From JAAZLA01 sp964560975 (GTDB taxonomy: Bacteria > Spirochaetota > Spirochaetia > Treponematales > Treponemataceae), in contig CAZLNE010000097.1 in the NCBI GenBank assembly GCA_964560975.1, positions 1 to 7,593 of the forward strand: 7,593 nt of DNA, given 5' to 3'. The notes under the pieces were generated by a model. It worked only from the letters and a program-made list of their open reading frames with translations, was not told the DNA's origin and made no database searches. Shown one piece after another: positions 5,953 to 7,593 of this stretch (its first letter is position 1; each line of letters opens with the position of its first letter). Made by a program: the position numbers and the translations under genes.

Positions 5953-7107
5953 TTAACTGCGAAGAGCTTTATCGAGATCTTCAATAATATCTTGAGCTGC
6001 TTCTATTCCGCAAGACAGCCGTAAAAGTTTGTCTGTAATGCCGCGCCTCTTTCTCTCTTGTTCAGGAATTGCGGCATGGGTTTGTGTAAATGGGTAGGTT
6101 ATAAGAGTTTCTACACCGCCTAAACTTTCTGCAAAGTGAATTAACGTTACTGTTTCTAAAACCTTAACCGCGCGATCAACAGTATCGGTTTCAAAGGAAA
6201 TCATACCGCCGAAACCCTGTGCCTGTGAAAGGCACATTTCCCTTCCAGGATGTTTTTCCAAGCCGGGATACAGAACCTTTACTACATGAGGATGCTTATC
6301 TAGAAAGTGCGCAATGACCAAAGCATTTTGTGCGATTCTTTCCATGCGTAAAGCAAGCGTTTTTATGCCGCGAAGGATGAGCCAGCTGTCAAAGGGCGCA
6401 AGTCCTGCACCGGTTGTTTTTGAAATAAAGGCTATTTTGTCAAATAAGACCTTATTCTTTGCAACAACAAAGCCTGAAATGGTATCGTTGTGACCGCCCA
6501 GATATTTTGACCCGCTGTGTATGACAATATCGGCACCGAGCTCAAGGGGCAGCTGAAAAAAAGGAGTCATAAAGGTATTATCAACAATGAGAAGAAGATG
6601 ATGTTCGGCAGTAATTTTTGCAATGCCTTTGATATCGCAAATGTTCATGAGAGGATTTGTCGGAGTTTCTATGAAGATTGCGCGCGTTGAAGGTCTGATG
6701 AGGCTTTTAATCTGTGCATTATTTGCGTTCGCTGGAAAAAAATCTACACTGATATTTCTCTGTTTTTGAAGAAGATCGAATAAACGAATGCTTCCTCCGT
6801 AAAGGTCATCAACAGCGAGTATGTGGTCTCCCGCAGAAAAAAGATCCATGACCGCACTGATTGCAGCCATGCCGCTTGAAAAAGCACAGGCGCCCCCATC
6901 TACAGAGGTTTTCTCAAGAGCAGCAACGTGCGTTTCTAGAGCAAGCCGAGTAGGATTTGACTGACGTGTGTAATCAAATCCCGTGGTGGTTCCTAAAGAA
7001 GGATGAGCAAATGTTGCAGACTGATAAATGGGAACAGATACAGCGCCATAATTATCTTGTGCATCGTTCTTTCCTTTTCCATGTACACATATTGTTTCAA
7101 TAGTCAT
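5953..7107 (-). CDS. Cys/Met metabolism PLP-dependent enzyme (cystathionine gamma-synthase/lyase family)
   Basis: A 384-residue member of the transsulfuration family (MetB/MetC/CGL/MGL), normally a cytosolic tetramer. The motifs run in order: YTRQSNPTR at 46-54 (Tyr46 and Arg48 bind the PLP phosphate of the neighbouring subunit), SSGMAAI at 78-84, Tyr103 in DDLYGG stacking on PLP, Asp176 in VDNTFMTP, the Schiff-base Lys201 in HSGSKYLGGHND, AESLGGVETL at 326-335 with Glu333, and the substrate-carboxylate Arg363 in LLRLSCG. Glu333 occupies the position that is Glu in gamma-synthases and gamma-lyases, so a gamma activity is favoured. Family names are unreliable here, and methionine gamma-lyase or O-acetylhomoserine sulfhydrylase chemistry remains possible. 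Sandwiched between cysK and a beta-lyase, the simplest role is making cystathionine from cysteine and an activated homoserine. The start is supported by GAGGT at 7113-7117, five bases before ATG. It begins 36 bases after the cysK stop and shows no promoter of its own. Confidence 0.92.
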   Translation of the reverse strand: MTIETICVHGKGKNDAQDNYGAVSVPIYQSATFAHPSLGTTTGFDYTRQSNPTRLALETHVAALEKTSVDGGACAFSSGMAAISAVMDLFSAGDHILAVDDLYGGSIRLFDLLQKQRNISVDFFPANANNAQIKSLIRPSTRAIFIETPTNPLMNICDIKGIAKITAEHHLLLIVDNTFMTPFFQLPLELGADIVIHSGSKYLGGHNDTISGFVVAKNKVLFDKIAFISKTTGAGLAPFDSWLILRGIKTLALRMERIAQNALVIAHFLDKHPHVVKVLYPGLEKHPGREMCLSQAQGFGGMISFETDTVDRAVKVLETVTLIHFAESLGGVETLITYPFTQTHAAIPEQERKRRGITDKLLRLSCGIEAAQDIIEDLDKALRS

Positions 7108-7112
7108 TCACT

Positions 7113-7117
7113 ACCTC
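7113..7117 (-). promoter_or_regulatory. Ribosome binding site of the transsulfuration gene
   Basis: GAGGT on the minus strand lies five bases before the ATG at 7107, a perfect anti-Shine-Dalgarno match. It confirms the start that gives the conserved N-terminus and sits within the 36-base gap after cysK. Confidence 0.65.
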
Positions 7118-7143
7118 GTAAATAGAAATCCTATCTTTATGCC

Positions 7144-7593
7144 TTATTCTTCCCATAACCAGGTAGAAAGATACCGTTCACCAGTATCAGGCAGGATTAC
7201 AACAATAACCTTACCCTTGTTTTCAGGCCGTTTTGATATTGTCAAAGCAGCTTCAAGCGCAGCTCCTGAAGATATACCAATCAATAAGCCCTCTTCTTTT
7301 GCAGCACGTCGAGCAACAGTTCCTGCCTTGACATCATCGGTGAGGTATATTTCATCATAGACGCTTGTATTCAAGACTCCGGGAACAAAGCCGGCACCTA
7401 TTCCCTGAATCTTGTGAGGACCGCTCTGTCCGCCTGATAATACAGGAGACGTTGCCGGCTCAATTACTACTACTTTAACACCCGGTTTTTTAGACTTCAA
7501 GTATTCACCGGCACCTGTTACAGTACCGCCTGTTCCTGCTGCAGATATAAAAATGTCAACTTTACCGTCAGTATCTTCCCAGATTTCAGGACC
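7144..7593 (-). CDS. cysK: Cysteine synthase (O-acetylserine sulfhydrylase), C-terminal half, truncated by window edge
   Basis: The frame is open from the right edge to TAA at 7144, giving 149 residues, roughly the C-terminal half of a CysK of about 305-310 residues. The enzyme makes cysteine from O-acetylserine and sulfide using PLP in the cytosol. The visible part starts at GPEIWED. It contains the PLP-phosphate loop GTGGT at 20-24, EPATSPVLSGG at 45-55, HKIQGIGAG at 60-68, GISSGAA at 106-112 with the serine that contacts the pyridine nitrogen, and the C-terminal PDTGERYLST at 135-144. The Schiff-base lysine and the substrate-binding TSGNTG loop are upstream of the window. A TTG at 7500 opens a shorter frame but is internal to the domain and not a start. 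It is the first gene visible in the sulfur operon; its promoter is outside the window. CysM-type or cystathionine beta-synthase-like function is less likely given the close match to CysK consensus. Confidence 0.95.
   Translation of the reverse strand, partial: GPEIWEDTDGKVDIFISAAGTGGTVTGAGEYLKSKKPGVKVVVIEPATSPVLSGGQSGPHKIQGIGAGFVPGVLNTSVYDEIYLTDDVKAGTVARRAAKEEGLLIGISSGAALEAALTISKRPENKGKVIVVILPDTGERYLSTWLWEE

Noticed and set aside
5943..5984. Longer start for the C-S lyase at 5984, adding 14 residues and overlapping the upstream gene
   Set aside because: The added residues do not resemble the family N-terminus, while the ATG at 5942 has a near-consensus ribosome binding site and gives the expected length.
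7144..7500. A free-standing 118-residue protein starting at TTG 7500
   Set aside because: The same frame continues to the window edge with clear CysK sequence, including the GTGGT loop, so the TTG is internal.

Overview
The window reads as ordinary, compact bacterial chromosome of fairly low G+C, with no mobile element, CRISPR array, tRNA or rRNA that I can see. Protein resemblances point to a spirochaete, most likely a Treponema. The MalY/PatB-type enzyme resembles Treponema denticola cystalysin along its length, and its catalytic lysine, active-site tyrosine and carboxylate-binding arginine fall within about two residues of the cystalysin positions. This assignment is from memory of the families, not from a search.

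Left part (1-1295, minus strand): most of a phosphoglucomutase/phosphomannomutase-like gene that runs off the left edge. It is divergent from the next unit across a 183-bp intergenic region, which holds a good sigma70-type promoter for the mutase. Middle (1479-3907, plus strand): a GH3-family adenylating enzyme followed, with a one-base TAATG overlap, by a HAD-family phosphatase-like protein. These form a two-gene translationally coupled unit of unknown substrate. The HAD gene converges on a PlsC-like acyltransferase (3904-4704, minus strand) so tightly that the two stop codons interlock. A strong factor-independent terminator for the plus-strand unit appears to lie inside the acyltransferase coding sequence.

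Right part (4767-7593, minus strand): a sulfur amino acid operon, transcribed right to left: cysK (C-terminal half only), a cystathionine gamma-synthase/lyase family enzyme, then a MalY/PatB C-S lyase. Read together they could carry sulfide to cysteine (CysK), cysteine to cystathionine (gamma-synthase) and cystathionine to homocysteine (beta-lyase), or they could degrade cysteine to H2S. The acyltransferase follows 62 bp later and has its own candidate promoter, with an inverted repeat over the predicted transcription start.

The least understood component is the GH3-HAD pair. The most interesting sequence-level signals are the terminator buried in the convergent gene and the operator-like palindrome in front of the acyltransferase. 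I do not see evidence for a clearly new multi-gene system.
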